Source of the DNA: an uncultured Flavobacteriaceae bacterium
GTDB lineage: Bacteria; Bacteroidota; Bacteroidia; Flavobacteriales; Flavobacteriaceae
Assembly: GCA_943789305.1 (NCBI GenBank)
Contig: CALSTP010000001.1
Coordinates: 1,257,178 to 1,321,177, forward strand
DNA length: 64,000 nucleotides
Direction: 5' to 3'
Shown in pieces: positions 1 through 7,679 of this stretch; positions within the stretch are counted from its first letter, which is position 1, and every line of letters begins with the position of its first letter. The notes under the pieces were generated by a model that was given only the letters and a program-made list of their open reading frames with translations, was not told where the DNA came from and searched no databases. The position numbers were made by a program, and so were the translations under genes.

Positions 1-48
1 CAGCTTCCTCATAATTACAAAAAACTTAAAAAACTATGTGAATTGTAG
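1..48 (+). other. Possible C-terminal end of a gene entering from the left
   Basis: Frame 1 is open from the window edge and ends at TAG (46-48), giving a 15-residue tail ending KKLCEL. A second open frame (to 235) runs over the same bases, so the true frame cannot be decided from 48 bases. No family can be named. The following 200 bases up to the tRNA hold no convincing gene. Confidence 0.25.
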
Positions 49-247
49 AAGAATAAAGGCATTGAATACGTTACAAAGCCAAAATCCTTCTCCAAAAAAA
101 GAAAAAACATCTCAACTAAAATATGTCTCAGATATCTTTATAGATTTTGATTTGATATCAAAACAAAGTATTATATTTGCCCACGAATTAAAGATGATTT
201 GGTTTATAGAAGTTTATACAAATTCGCATTCTTAATTCATCATCTAT

Positions 248-321
248 GGCCTCGTAGCATAACTGAATAGTGCACTTGATTACGGCTCAAGAGGTTGCAG
301 GTTTGAATCCTGCCGAGGTCA
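248..321 (+). tRNA. tRNA-Arg (anticodon ACG)
   Basis: A full cloverleaf can be drawn by hand. The acceptor stem GGCCTCG pairs with CGAGGTC (one G-U). The D arm is GCAT/GTGC. The anticodon stem CTTGA/TCAAG encloses the loop TTACGGC with anticodon ACG. The T arm GCAGG/CCTGC encloses TTTGAAT. The discriminator base is A at 321 and CCA is not encoded. It would read CGN arginine codons after A34-to-inosine editing. A terminator follows directly, so it is probably a single-gene unit. tRNA 3' ends are frequent integration sites, and the DNA beyond it looks accessory. Confidence 0.95.
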
Positions 322-325
322 CTAA

Positions 326-355
326 GGCTCAGCTAATTAAAGGCTGGGCTTTTTC
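326..355 (+). terminator. Rho-independent terminator of the tRNA gene
   Basis: The stem GCTCAGC/GCTGGGC (7 bp with one G-U) has a short AT-rich loop and is followed by a run of T. It lies immediately after the tRNA-Arg. Confidence 0.7.
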
Positions 356-553
356 TTTGGGTGACAGATGGGGTGACAAGTATCTTAATTGGTCCTCTCT
401 ATCGGATAGCTGTTCTTATTTCCGTTATCTCTTCTAATCGGTTGCTAACCAGGACTTATGTAAGTAATTGATATGTAAGGTGTACTTTACATTTTATATA
501 GTCTCTGAGTTCGGTGTTTCATATCGGAGTTGACGCATAGCGGATTAGTCTTG

Positions 554-610
554 GCAGAGTTACCTTGCTTTAAAATTAGTATATTGAATAAAATTAGATT
601 TATGAAAAAG
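554..610 (+). repeat. Shared leader repeat, copy 1
   Basis: Starts GCAGAGTTACC and continues through an AT-rich stretch containing ATTAGTATATTG and TTAGATTTATGAAAAAG, so it runs into the first codons of the lipoprotein gene at 602. The same leader, with small indels, precedes the next gene at 1104-1162. It probably carries the promoter and translation start region. Confidence 0.6.
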
Positions 611-1048
611 CTAGTTCTTCTTTTACTTTTAACCAATGTAGCACTATCCTGTTCCAAAGATGGCTCAAATATTGACCCACATCTCGGGGATTTTATTTGT
701 ACGGTAGATTATGTTGAATTGAAAAATAATTCATCTGCAAAAATAAAATTTGACATTTCGTATAATGGCGAAGAAGAGAGTTATATTGTTGATGAAAACT
801 ATGAATTTTCTAATGACACTTATTCTGTTGGGGACGAATTAGTGAATATTAATAGTTTTGTAATTAATGGAAATCAAGCTACTTTCAACTTCTATTATGG
901 CTCAAATCTTGGAGCTTTTTGTAAAAATATATTTAATGCAATACCTCCTCACAATCACGACCCTTTTGGAGCAGAAGCAGAGAAAACAGAATCAGATAAG
1001 GGTGTAGGACGTTGGAAAATCAAAAAGAAAACACCAATGTCAAATTAA
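602..1048 (+). CDS. Small lipoprotein of unknown function
   Basis: The 148-residue product starts MKKLVLLLLL and has a lipobox ending LSCSKDGS, so it is predicted to be an outer-membrane or periplasmic lipoprotein. An in-frame ATG at 530 lies upstream, but the start at 602 puts the signal peptide first and follows the repeated leader. The mature part is acidic, probably beta-rich, with an unusual basic tail (KIKKKTP). I recognise no domain. It sits between a leader repeat and a tail repeat, like the next small gene, which suggests the two are copies of one mobile or duplicated module with different contents. Confidence 0.6.
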   Translation: MKKLVLLLLLTNVALSCSKDGSNIDPHLGDFICTVDYVELKNNSSAKIKFDISYNGEEESYIVDENYEFSNDTYSVGDELVNINSFVINGNQATFNFYYGSNLGAFCKNIFNAIPPHNHDPFGAEAEKTESDKGVGRWKIKKKTPMSN

Positions 1049-1066
1049 TTAATAATGCCAACTAAT

Positions 1067-1103
1067 CCTGTAACACATTCCAATCTCATCTATTCAGAGA
1101 CTA
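1067..1103 (+). repeat. 37-bp tail repeat, copy 1
   Basis: Begins CCTGTAACACATTCC and ends TTCAGAGACTA. It is identical to 1372-1408 except for two bases. It contains an imperfect inverted repeat: AATCTC and GAGACT can pair around a 9-base loop, and together with the following GTTAC an outer GTAAC/GTTAC pair forms. The geometry resembles a small attC-like hairpin. A shorter inverted copy of its end (TAGTCTCTGA) is at 499-508. Confidence 0.6.
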
Positions 1104-1162
1104 GCAGAGTTACCCTCCCTTTAATATTAGTATATTGCGATAAATTAGATTTTATGAAAAAG
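1104..1162 (+). repeat. Shared leader repeat, copy 2
   Basis: Second copy of the leader seen at 554-610. It starts GCAGAGTTACC directly after the 37-bp tail repeat and runs into the ATGAAAAAG start of the 1154 gene. Confidence 0.6.
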
Positions 1163-1345
1163 TCAAAATTTATTTATTCTATGAGAACAAGGATAATTGT
1201 AATTTGTCTGTTTGTATTTTTAACACTTTACATTGGAAGTTTATTTACAGACATTATTAAGGAAAACCCTATATATGAAGGTGGTTTTTGGTTTACCATT
1301 TTGGCTTGGATAATCACAATGTATTTTGACGGAAAAGCTAAATAA
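1154..1345 (+). CDS. Small two-helix membrane protein
   Basis: The 63-residue product has two hydrophobic stretches, one around IIVICLFVFLTLYIG and one around FWFTILAWIITMYF, and a short basic C-terminus. No family is recognised. The start at 1154 is chosen over the in-frame ATG at 1055 because the leader and first codons match those of the gene at 602. It is bounded on both sides by the 37-bp tail repeat, so gene plus leader forms a discrete module. Confidence 0.5.
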   Translation: MKKSKFIYSMRTRIIVICLFVFLTLYIGSLFTDIIKENPIYEGGFWFTILAWIITMYFDGKAK

Positions 1346-1371
1346 TTATAGATTAAAAAAACCCATCTAAA

Positions 1372-1408
1372 CCTGTAACACATTCCGATCTTATCTATTC
1401 AGAGACTA
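1372..1408 (+). repeat. 37-bp tail repeat, copy 2
   Basis: Two mismatches to 1067-1103. After it the sequence diverges (ACGTTAATAC), so no third leader or gene follows and the repeated block ends here. Confidence 0.6.
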
Positions 1409-1493
1409 CGTTAATACATAGGCTCTTCAACTACATAGCATTAAATTCAAAAAAAAGAGTTTGGTAATTAATCAAACTGCAAAATACTATCGT

Positions 1494-1628
1494 CTAACTT
1501 TTACTTTCAATCTCGTTTTTAATTTTTAATAATTCCTCTTTTGTATATCTTTTATTATTCCAATACAACTGAACGCCTGATTTAGGAACTACTAAATTTT
1601 TAAAAAAAGCTTTTTCCAAATTATTCAT
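1494..1628 (-). CDS. Possible 44-residue protein
   Basis: A short minus-strand frame beginning MNNLEKAFFKNLVVPK and ending with a lysine/glutamate-rich helix (TKEELLKIKNEIESKS). The composition is protein-like, with a YWNNKRY segment in the middle that recalls a small DNA-binding or phage-type peptide, but no family can be named. The upstream bases are AT-rich, with no Shine-Dalgarno, as is usual in this phylum. It may also be a chance frame. Confidence 0.35.
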   Translation of the reverse strand: MNNLEKAFFKNLVVPKSGVQLYWNNKRYTKEELLKIKNEIESKS

Positions 1629-1788
1629 AATCAATAAAATTTAAAAATAGATTTTAAAAGCTTTTTGTTAATTTAAATTCACAAAATTTTATAGTAGAAT
1701 ATTCATATCTTACTTAATGTTATCAAATATTTGATTGAAAAACAGCTTCAAATGTAACTTTGCCAGTACTTAAGTTTGTGAGATAGAT

Positions 1789-2145
1789 TTAGTAATCTGA
1801 ATTCTTTTGAAAAAAAGCTTGGACATCTCTATTTGAATTCATTGTTATAGCAGATCGACACTTGCCAGGGCCTGCCCAACATCCATAGGGTTGATTATCA
1901 TTATCTGTTCCTTCCCACCTATCAAATACATACCCATCATCTGGAGTTGCTGTAACTGTTATTGTTGCTCCCTCGTTATATATTCCATTAGCGTCTGGTG
2001 ATATCGTGCCTCCTTCTTCAGCATTTATAGTTAAGGTATATTGAGTAGAAGCTGGTTCTTCTGGAACTGGAGCATCCTTTGAACAAGAGTTTATAAATAG
2101 AAATAAAAACGTTATATGGACAGTACTACTGAGAATGCTTTTCAT
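1789..2145 (-). CDS. Lipoprotein with one InlB B-type repeat
   Basis: The 118-residue product has a signal peptide with lipobox NSCSKD, then one repeat of the divergent InlB-B (Flg_new_2) type: YTLTINAEEGGTISP, an EGATITVTATPDDGYVFDRWEG core, and an ITMNSNRDVQAFF ending. These beta-grasp-like repeats are common in surface proteins and usually occur in tandem, so a single repeat is short for the family. Two cysteines (YGCWAGPGKC) inside the repeat could form a disulfide. Likely a cell-surface lipoprotein; partner unknown. Confidence 0.75.
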   Translation of the reverse strand: MKSILSSTVHITFLFLFINSCSKDAPVPEEPASTQYTLTINAEEGGTISPDANGIYNEGATITVTATPDDGYVFDRWEGTDNDNQPYGCWAGPGKCRSAITMNSNRDVQAFFQKNSDY

Positions 2146-2297
2146 AGTGTAAATTTAAATAAATCATATATAATAATATTATTAATAAGCAAGTATAAAC
2201 ATAAAAGGTATTAATTTGCTCTAATCCTAAGGTAAATGCTTTTAAATTGCATATATTTATTGGATACTTTTTTGTTTCAAAATTTAATCAAATTATT

Positions 2298-3560
2298 ATG
2301 AAAAATAGATATTTAATTTTAGCTTCAATTGTATTATTAATCATTTCCTGCGAAAAAGATATGGTAAATCCTCCTCCCGGGGGAGTAGACGCTTCGGTTG
2401 ATATAAGATTTCCTGTTATTTCTCTTATTGGTTCTTCTTCAATTAGTATCGAGAGAGGAACAACATATTCAGATGCTGGTGCAACAGCTTCAGATAACAT
2501 AGATGGAGATATTACTTCTTCAATAACATCCTCAGGGCTCGTAGACACTTCCACGCCAGGAACATACACAATTACATATAGTGTTTCGGACGCAGCAGGA
2601 AATTCGACTTCTTTATCCAGAACAATTATAGTTAATGAATCGGCTGCAATAACAGCTCTAGCAGCTACAGGAGTTTTATCAGAACAAACTCCTGCTGAAG
2701 CAAAGAAAACTATCAGTGGAAAATGGAATATTAATAATAGTTCAAAATCATTTAATACTGGATGTGAGTTCGATTACATTGAGTTTACCGATGATTATTA
2801 TTTAATGGCTTTAATCTTAGATGGAGAAACAGTTTCTGCATTTGGAAGCTATGTTTTAAATGAAGATTCGGAAGGTAATGTTAATAGTGTAGATTTAAAC
2901 TACAATATTGGTGGTTCTGAAATAGTTATTGCCTCGTTAACTGATATTAGTGTTACAATGACTGGACTCGATCTTTTTGCTACATTTACTGTAGATTTAG
3001 ATATTCCTGAAGCTGCTGCTTTTGATTCATGCAATAGTCTTGATGGAACATGGGATTCTACTAAACAAGATCCTATGCCACAAAGTTATGCTGCTGCTGA
3101 AACTTCTTCATCATCATTAAATTCCCCAACTAATTCATCTTCAAATACTTATATTGATTCAGATACACATGTTTTACTAATAAATAATTCTTGGGAATTA
3201 AAAACGGTTACTTCAGATGGTATAACATTAAGTGCTGAAGATTTCTTATTTGATGATGGTGAGCCTGACGAGGTTTTTTGTGATGAAAATTATGAGAATT
3301 GTTCCCCACCTACTTCTGTAAATATTCAATTTTCAGCTTATGGAAGCTATAATTTTGTATTTTTTGGTTCCTTATATGGACCGCAAGTTGAACCTGGTAC
3401 ATGGATATGGATTGATGAACCAGGTCCTAAAAGGTTTTATGTATTTGGTACAGATGATGATCCAGAAGATTATGAAATAATAACAATCAGTGTTTTAACT
3501 GAATATGAATTAATAGTGACCAATTCAGATGGAGACGTTTATTCTTTTGTTGCATTGTAA
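2298..3560 (+). CDS. Lipoprotein with DUF5011 Ig-like domain
   Basis: The 420-residue product starts MKNRYLILASIVLL and has lipobox ISCEKD. Residues of about 35-110 form a DUF5011-type Ig-like domain (GTTYSDAGATASDNIDGDIT, then GTYTITYSVSDAAGN), usually a surface adhesion or carbohydrate-associated module. The rest consists of two lipocalin-like segments each starting with a GKW/SW block, rich in Asp, Ser and Thr, with no recognised family. The ATG at 2247 is rejected because 17 extra residues would precede the signal peptide. Confidence 0.75.
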   Translation: MKNRYLILASIVLLIISCEKDMVNPPPGGVDASVDIRFPVISLIGSSSISIERGTTYSDAGATASDNIDGDITSSITSSGLVDTSTPGTYTITYSVSDAAGNSTSLSRTIIVNESAAITALAATGVLSEQTPAEAKKTISGKWNINNSSKSFNTGCEFDYIEFTDDYYLMALILDGETVSAFGSYVLNEDSEGNVNSVDLNYNIGGSEIVIASLTDISVTMTGLDLFATFTVDLDIPEAAAFDSCNSLDGTWDSTKQDPMPQSYAAAETSSSSLNSPTNSSSNTYIDSDTHVLLINNSWELKTVTSDGITLSAEDFLFDDGEPDEVFCDENYENCSPPTSVNIQFSAYGSYNFVFFGSLYGPQVEPGTWIWIDEPGPKRFYVFGTDDDPEDYEIITISVLTEYELIVTNSDGDVYSFVAL

Positions 3561-3724
3561 ATAATTAAATCTTTATTAAGAATTTTTACTTCTATAATAG
3601 AGATTAAAACTCGTTTAGTGTGCCATTAAAGCCTGTGAAAATAACAACGGAGTTAGCTGCTTTTTTACTGTAAAAAAGTTTAATGTAATTAGCTGAACTT
3701 ACTTAAATGGAATTTACTCTTGCT

Positions 3725-4090
3725 TTAAGCTTTATTTCTTTCAATAAGGTATAGCGTAATGAATATAAAATTCAACACAAGATTAATAACAGGAGTTGGC
3801 CCTTCTGCTTGTCCATTCATCAAGTGAACTCCTATTAAAATTACAAAGGTTAAATGTCCAAGGATTACGGTTGTAATTGCTTCTGTCATATTTCCGACGA
3901 ATGAAGGTATTCTAAAAACAGTAATTCCTATTGTTATTAAAGCAGCTCCAAATGCTTGAGCGGTTGTTATTCCATCAGCATTAAGAGTCATTCCGGCTCC
4001 TTCTAAAAACAGTTCTGAAAAAAATGCAGCCATGACTCCATTTATTAGTAAAATAATTCCGTCAATTCGAAATAATAAATTTGGTTTCAT
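3725..4090 (-). CDS. Four-helix inner-membrane protein, unknown function
   Basis: The 121-residue product is very hydrophobic, with about four transmembrane helices (IDGIILLINGVMAAFF; FGAALITIGITVF; ITTVILGHLTFVILIGVHLM; LVLNFIFITLYLI). It resembles small uncharacterised membrane proteins seen singly in flavobacteria, but I cannot name a family. It is followed by a perfect AT-rich palindrome at 3660-3678 that could serve as a weak transcription end. Confidence 0.65.
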   Translation of the reverse strand: MKPNLLFRIDGIILLINGVMAAFFSELFLEGAGMTLNADGITTAQAFGAALITIGITVFRIPSFVGNMTEAITTVILGHLTFVILIGVHLMNGQAEGPTPVINLVLNFIFITLYLIERNKA

Positions 4091-4257
4091 AATTAATTGA
4101 TTTTTGTTTTTTTATTCATGATACAAAGATATTTAAAATCCCCAGATATAGCTTAAAGTCAGGAAAGTATGAGACAAAAGGATAGAAAACTCCTACCAGT
4201 TTCCTGAAAAACTCCAATCATTAGATTGAAGTTAATATTTAATTTATAAATGCTTAA

Positions 4258-4680
4258 TTAATTCAAAAACCTAACCTTACATGCATAGGTTTTGTTTTGT
4301 AAATCCATCGTTCCTGTGGTAAGGAGCTGATCTCCCCCGGTGGTATTTTCAAAATGTTTCATTGAGTAGTGGTCACCTTCTTTTTTCCACACCCCTCTTA
4401 CAGTTGTTCTCAAAAGTTCTGATCCTTTTTCTGCCCATGCGTTAGCAGTATACTCACCTTGATCAGATGTGTTTAGTTTATTTGTAAACCTAAAGGTCAT
4501 GTTGACATGCCACTCCCCTGCTAATCCCGAAACATTTATATGATTACCCTCTCCATTTGGGTCATTAAGTGTGATTGAATCAATAGTAAAATTGCCATCA
4601 ATAGCGTTTTTCCAAGATAATTCTTGAGCACCTAAAATTGTAGTTATAAAGAGTATAAATAGTGTAAAGATTTTTTTCAT
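4258..4680 (-). CDS. Secreted protein of unknown function
   Basis: The 140-residue product has a signal peptide (MKKIFTLFILFITTILGAQ) and a mature domain of about 120 residues that looks like an eight-strand lipocalin-like barrel (LSWKNAIDGNF, VRGVWKKEGDHY, TGTMDLQNKTYAC). No family is recognised. It lies downstream of a strong terminator that closes the 4758-5531 gene, so it is probably transcribed separately from its minus-strand neighbours. Confidence 0.65.
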   Translation of the reverse strand: MKKIFTLFILFITTILGAQELSWKNAIDGNFTIDSITLNDPNGEGNHINVSGLAGEWHVNMTFRFTNKLNTSDQGEYTANAWAEKGSELLRTTVRGVWKKEGDHYSMKHFENTTGGDQLLTTGTMDLQNKTYACKVRFLN

Positions 4681-4715
4681 TTCAATGTCGTTAATTTCTA
4701 ATTATGTTAAAAGGT

Positions 4716-4740
4716 AAAAAACCTCCAAATGGAGGTTTTT
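4716..4740 (-). terminator. Strong hairpin terminator
   Basis: The stem ACCTCCA/TGGAGGT has a 2-base loop and is flanked by A-run and T-run, so it can act in both directions. It lies just downstream of the minus-strand gene ending at 4758. Confidence 0.8.
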
Positions 4741-4757
4741 ATGGAATTTATTGGTAA

Positions 4758-5531
4758 TTAATTCTCGATATGAATTATTTCTAATTCAGCTGCATCATAC
4801 ATTTTTCTGGAATCTAGTCCCAATTGAAGTAGCTTTGAGTCTAAGAACGTTTCTTCTTCAAAAACTAATTCAACTCCTGTTCGGTTTTGGAAGACAAAAT
4901 GAGTGAGGTTTTTGAATGCATTAGCATTCGATGAAACTACTTTGGCCAGTCCCCACATTCTTAATCCCCCTGAATTAATTAATTTTTGCCACATGGGTAG
5001 AAAATATTCCAATTCAAATTTTTCGTAATCCTCGTTCAAAGCCTCCATAGGTGCTAAATTTATTATATCTCCTACTTGTGCCCTGTATGTTGGGGTCTGA
5101 TACAAACCTTCAATTTCATATTGCCGCCAGGATTTTTTGACTTTATTCCCCTCGGCCTTTTCAAACATTTTTGTTATTGAAGTCTTAGATATTTTATTCT
5201 TATAAAACTTATCAGCATATTTTTTGTAATTATTCCAGTTGTCTGATTCCTTTTGCGCTTTATTTTTGTATATGTTAAAAACTATATAATCAGCTACTTG
5301 TTTGGATTCATCAAGAGAAGTAAGATTTCCTCCAGATTTTCTTTTCATTACTACCCATTGCACGAGATTACCTTCTTTGATCGCCATAGCTTTTAAAGGA
5401 GCTACAAATTCTTCAATTTGTCTGTAATCAGAATCTTTTCCTTCATTGATTACATACGCATCCATCGTTGCAATCTGTGCATTTAAAAAAGTCATAAATA
5501 CTAATAAAAGTGTTGTAAGTGTTTTTTTCAT
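4758..5531 (-). CDS. Secreted protein, possibly two dimeric alpha/beta-barrel halves
   Basis: The 257-residue product starts with a signal peptide (MKKTLTTLLLVFMTFLNAQ). The mature part appears to contain two related halves, each with a strand-helix pattern typical of ferredoxin-like ABM/EthD stress proteins: VKxWV-type strands around residues 20-110, then YFLPMWQKLINSGG and FVFQNRTG in the second half. This is a fold guess; I see no heme- or flavin-binding motif. It is 38 bases downstream of the AhpD-like gene and probably co-transcribed with it, so a stress or detoxification role is possible. Confidence 0.65.
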   Translation of the reverse strand: MKKTLTTLLLVFMTFLNAQIATMDAYVINEGKDSDYRQIEEFVAPLKAMAIKEGNLVQWVVMKRKSGGNLTSLDESKQVADYIVFNIYKNKAQKESDNWNNYKKYADKFYKNKISKTSITKMFEKAEGNKVKKSWRQYEIEGLYQTPTYRAQVGDIINLAPMEALNEDYEKFELEYFLPMWQKLINSGGLRMWGLAKVVSSNANAFKNLTHFVFQNRTGVELVFEEETFLDSKLLQLGLDSRKMYDAAELEIIHIEN

Positions 5532-5569
5532 ATTATTTGATAATTAATTAAAATTGATGAGCCTTTGGT

Positions 5570-5989
5570 TTACTCCCCTTTGAGCATTTTCTTAAATGCC
5601 TCTAAGTCAAATTCATTTCCGTAGAATAGGGTACTCATTTTCATGATATCTGCAGCGATAAGAACTGCCGTTTTTATTTCATCTTCAGATGCACCTAATC
5701 TTTTTAATTCTGAAATATGATAAGGAATACAGTATTGACATTTAATTGCTGCGGAAGTTCCAAGGGCTACTAAGTGAGCTTCTTTTTCAGCAATTGCTCC
5801 TTTAAGATATAAACCCATTTGGGCTTTAAAATATGTGTCAGCACTTTTTAAGATTGATGTAGGATAAACGGAGTTAAAAGGGCTTGATGCTAAAAGTTCT
5901 TGCTTTTCCTCTGCTGTTAGTACTGCATCTTGTGAAAATGAAGCGGAATACATACCTAAAAATAGTAGAATAAATAATAGATTTTTCAT
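5570..5989 (-). CDS. Exported carboxymuconolactone decarboxylase/AhpD-like protein
   Basis: The 139-residue product has a signal peptide to about residue 19, then an all-helical CMD domain with the family's active motif: Glu70, then Cys84-x-x-Cys87-x-x-x-His91 in IKCQYCIPYHISEL. In AhpD this CxxC and His relay electrons for peroxide reduction. Cytoplasmic members are usual; an exported copy is less common and suggests a periplasmic peroxidase or disulfide role. Neighbours in the same direction are secreted proteins of unknown function. No peroxiredoxin partner is present nearby. Confidence 0.85.
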   Translation of the reverse strand: MKNLLFILLFLGMYSASFSQDAVLTAEEKQELLASSPFNSVYPTSILKSADTYFKAQMGLYLKGAIAEKEAHLVALGTSAAIKCQYCIPYHISELKRLGASEDEIKTAVLIAADIMKMSTLFYGNEFDLEAFKKMLKGE

Positions 5990-6077
5990 GTTTAATATAG
6001 TTGTTGGTTAATATTTCTTTTTGTAAAACAATTCCCTAGATATGAGTAAATTGAACCTAGTAAAATGTTTTTTTATT

Positions 6078-6557
6078 TCAGTTAATTGGAACCAATTGGT
6101 AATCATATAGTCGAGTAGCTACCAAAAGATCACTATTGTATTCTCTTAAAGAATGAATGAGTCCGTCTTTCATTTTAAAAACCCAAACGTAATTATTGTC
6201 ATACTCTCCATTTTTACCTTCCGCATCCCCTACCTGAATTATGGCAACTCCATTTTCATCTGATATTGAATCAACGGTTTTTAAGACAATTCCATTGGGA
6301 AGGATTTCGGGGATTATCTTTTTAAAGTATTCGTTAAATAAATTCTCTCTATTCCAAATTTTTCCACCTTGCTCAATAATTCCCATCCAAGCAAAAGTAA
6401 AATCTTTGTGAAGTAAACTTTTTGCTGTTTCTGGGTTTGTAATTATATTATCAAGAAAAGATTGGGCTGTGTTTAGGTTTGTTTCACTCGTATTGGTTTT
6501 TTTTACAGTACAAGAAAAAAACGCTAGTAAAATAAATAAAAGAAAAAGTCTTTTCAT
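6078..6557 (-). CDS. SnoaL/NTF2-like lipoprotein
   Basis: The 159-residue product starts MKRLFLLFILLAFFSC, a lipobox signal, so the start at 6557 is preferred to the in-frame ATG at 6635. The mature domain has the cone-fold order of DUF4440/SnoaL proteins: an N-terminal helix (AQSFLDNIITNPETAKSLL), DFTFAWMG, a helix near LFNEYFKKIIPEIL, then strands including NNYVWVFKMKDGLIHSLREY. Such domains bind or isomerise small molecules, but no catalytic residues can be assigned. It is the first gene of the minus-strand set 6557-4758. Confidence 0.7.
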   Translation of the reverse strand: MKRLFLLFILLAFFSCTVKKTNTSETNLNTAQSFLDNIITNPETAKSLLHKDFTFAWMGIIEQGGKIWNRENLFNEYFKKIIPEILPNGIVLKTVDSISDENGVAIIQVGDAEGKNGEYDNNYVWVFKMKDGLIHSLREYNSDLLVATRLYDYQLVPIN

Positions 6558-6932
6558 TTGAATTGATTTTTGATGTGTTTCTAAATTATAAAATAAATTG
6601 ATTAAAAAGGCACAAACCGACAATTTTAATTTCAAATTACAATTAAAAAATTTGACTTTTATTATTCCTTTTTACTATTCTCCTATTAAGAATGGAATAA
6701 AAAACAGCATAAATTATATTTAAGTTTTAAAAGAGAAGAATCCATTAAAAAATTACTCCCCTTTATTAATCATTTACGATCTGTGGGATACAGAGATATT
6801 GAAGAAGATGACTTTAAAGTTTTTTAAACGTTTTAGATAAAATATGGATGAATTACCAGCAATGTGAAGTTATCCCGCTCAAAATAAATAAATCTAAATA
6901 AATTTTGTTTTGGTATAGGTTTAAAAATCGGT
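6558..6932. other. Gap of about 375 bases with a possible gene remnant
   Basis: No intact gene is seen. A plus-strand stretch ending at TAA near 6826 reads as about 45 sense codons without a Met (ending RSVGYRDIEEDDFKVF) and has protein-like composition. It may be the tail of a decayed gene. It has no start codon, and I cannot assign it to a family. No convincing promoter or terminator was found. Confidence 0.3.
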
Positions 6933-7586
6933 TCAAGATTTTTTATTCCACAAAGCAATTGAAGATGCTGTAAAGAAAATAATCAGAATAATATTTAAAT
7001 ACCCACCACAAACAATTATGGTTAAACTCTCTGGAATATGTTTACAAATTAAGTCTTGAAACAGAAATGGTATCAAGGGATAAAAAAGAATTATCCAACG
7101 GGGGTAAAGTGTATTTTTATTCCAAACTTGAGAGATGAATATAAATGATAAGAGTACAAAAATTGGATAGACAAACATTCTCATGGTTTGGTTTGTTTCT
7201 CTAGCGAGTAAAATTGCTGCTTCTATATCAAGGTTGAATTGAGTTGATAATTTTGCAGAGGTAGCTATTGCAATAAAGGCTCCATGCACAATACCATAAG
7301 AAACCAAAATACATCCAAAACAAATTAAAACAAGGGTTCTCAATGCTTTCCTTGTAGGTTTAAAGGCATGAAAAACATGCCCCATTCCAATCAAATAAAA
7401 CCATGTAGCAAATAAAGCAGAAACCCCACTTGCAATAATTCTAAAATCTGAGGCCGAAGCCATATTGAGGTAAAAGTTTGTATTAATTGGTCCATAATAC
7501 AATAACATGTCGCCAATAAATAAAACAAAACCTCCAAGAATACCCGAAAGTCCCATCATTTTATTCCAAAATAAATTTCCACCCAT
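6933..7586 (-). CDS. Multi-helix membrane protein (DUF6796-like)
   Basis: The 217-residue product has about six transmembrane helices, alternating with short loops (GILGGFVLFIGDMLLYYGP; IIASGVSALFATWFYLIGMGH; LRTLVLICFGCILVSYGIVHG; a C-terminal NIILIIFFTASSIAL). The G-D-M-L-L-Y-Y-G-P stretch near residue 25 and the conserved aromatic-rich second helix recall the DUF6796 family of uncharacterised membrane proteins; this assignment is from memory and not certain. The gene stands alone, with 90 bases to the DUF1080 gene downstream. Confidence 0.65.
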   Translation of the reverse strand: MGGNLFWNKMMGLSGILGGFVLFIGDMLLYYGPINTNFYLNMASASDFRIIASGVSALFATWFYLIGMGHVFHAFKPTRKALRTLVLICFGCILVSYGIVHGAFIAIATSAKLSTQFNLDIEAAILLARETNQTMRMFVYPIFVLLSFIFISQVWNKNTLYPRWIILFYPLIPFLFQDLICKHIPESLTIIVCGGYLNIILIIFFTASSIALWNKKS

Positions 7587-7679
7587 ATTCTTGTTTTTCG
7601 TTAGGTGTAATTTAATAAATTACCACCATACAAACTCTAAAAAATTGTTGGACTAAATAGAAAGGGAACAAAAAAATAT

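Noticed and set aside
38-235. 65-codon plus-strand frame at the left edge
   Set aside because: It has no family resemblance and competes with a better-looking gene end in frame 1 (1-48). Composition is not convincing, so only the ambiguous edge is reported.
499-1408. Classical integron
   Set aside because: No integrase in the window, the palindrome is shorter than normal attC sites, and the leader beyond the GTT is conserved between modules. Kept only as a cassette-like observation.
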